Below, in pieces: positions 13,579 through 13,649 of a stretch of 13,649 nucleotides of DNA. Position 1 is the stretch's first letter; each line of letters starts with the position of its first letter. The notes under the pieces are model-generated. The model ran no database searches and was not told where the DNA came from. It saw nothing but the letters and a program-made list of their open reading frames with translations. Source of the DNA: Klebsiella pneumoniae (GTDB lineage Bacteria; Pseudomonadota; Gammaproteobacteria; Ga0077536); the NCBI GenBank assembly GCA_945873015.1, contig CAMCBY010000050.1, positions 1-13,649 on the forward strand, in the 5' to 3' direction. Made by a program: the position numbers and the translations under genes.

Positions 13579-13649
13579 TTATTTCACAATCCGCGGCCCG
13601 AACACGAGCGGCAATTCGCGCAGGCTGCGCGTGATACCACCCAGGTACC
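13579..13649 (-). CDS. 3' end of an unidentified gene (partial)
   Basis: The minus strand reads YLGGITRSLRELPLVFGPRIVK and then TAA. The gene enters from the right edge of the window, so only its last 22 residues and two bases of a further codon are visible; I do not recognise the family. The mix of hydrophobic and basic residues looks like a natural C-terminus. The other two minus frames also stay open part of the way, but this one ends exactly at the shared hairpin. Confidence 0.5.
   Translation of the reverse strand, partial: YLGGITRSLRELPLVFGPRIVK

Noticed and set aside
1..13649. CRISPR array, tRNA, rRNA, insertion sequence or prophage
   Set aside because: No regularly spaced repeats, cloverleaf, rRNA-like sequence, transposase or integrase frame was seen on reading both strands.

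Overview
The window looks like a chromosomal segment of a GC-rich (about 60-65% by eye) gammaproteobacterium. The markers are a RIO1-like kinase of the type found in Pseudomonas (PA4780-like), two secreted proteins with VPLPA-type C-terminal sorting signals, and a mix of SRPBCC, NTF2-like and amidohydrolase-2 proteins. A Nevskiales, Steroidobacterales or Xanthomonadales-like lineage is my guess; nothing here fixes the genus. I see no tRNA, rRNA, CRISPR array, transposase or integrase, so this is mostly ordinary chromosome with one decayed gene.

Layout. (1) 1-203: upstream region with a perfect 18-bp palindrome, then an SRPBCC protein (204-617). (2) A convergent small proline-rich protein (726-950, minus); a strong hairpin at 646-685 lies between the two. 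(3) 1190-3941: a plus-strand run of a TPR/double-HTH regulator, a small beta-propeller and a DUF899 thioredoxin-like protein, with gaps of 45 and 37 bases. An NTF2/SnoaL-like protein (4068-4586) follows after 126 bases. (4) A palindromic repeat at 4602-4619 separates this from a minus-strand amidohydrolase-2 enzyme (4670-5677). (5) Two adjacent minus-strand exported proteins carry C-terminal sorting signals: an SdiA-regulated-like propeller (5840-6751) and a lamin-tail-domain protein (6826-7503). (6) A tiny lipoprotein (7687-7899) and an MgtC/SapB gene destroyed by an internal deletion (8206-8479), both minus. (7) A 1023-residue DUF3857/transglutaminase/TPR protein (8656-11727, minus). (8) Divergent from it, a RIO1-like kinase (11888-12799) overlaps by ATGA a spermidine-synthase-like methyltransferase-fold protein (12796-13500). 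(9) The last 71 bases hold the 3' end of a convergent minus-strand gene.

How the genes may work together. The clearest unit is regulator, propeller and DUF899. The regulator has two DNA-binding modules behind a helical-repeat sensor, and the DUF899 protein keeps a CxxC pair, so a small controlled redox or detoxification module is plausible but unproven. The kinase and methyltransferase-like protein are translationally coupled. The two sorting-signal proteins should be handled by an exosortase encoded elsewhere.

Structural signals that stand out: a hairpin at every convergent gene junction in the window; three related copies of a short palindromic repeat (GTGCGAA-loop-TTCGCAC); two genes (1190 and 11888) whose start codons sit where transcription should begin and that lack a good ribosome site, unlike most of their neighbours; and the precise scar of the mgtC deletion. 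I found no convincing wholly new system. The best candidates for follow-up are the regulator-propeller-DUF899 unit and the possible leaderless genes.
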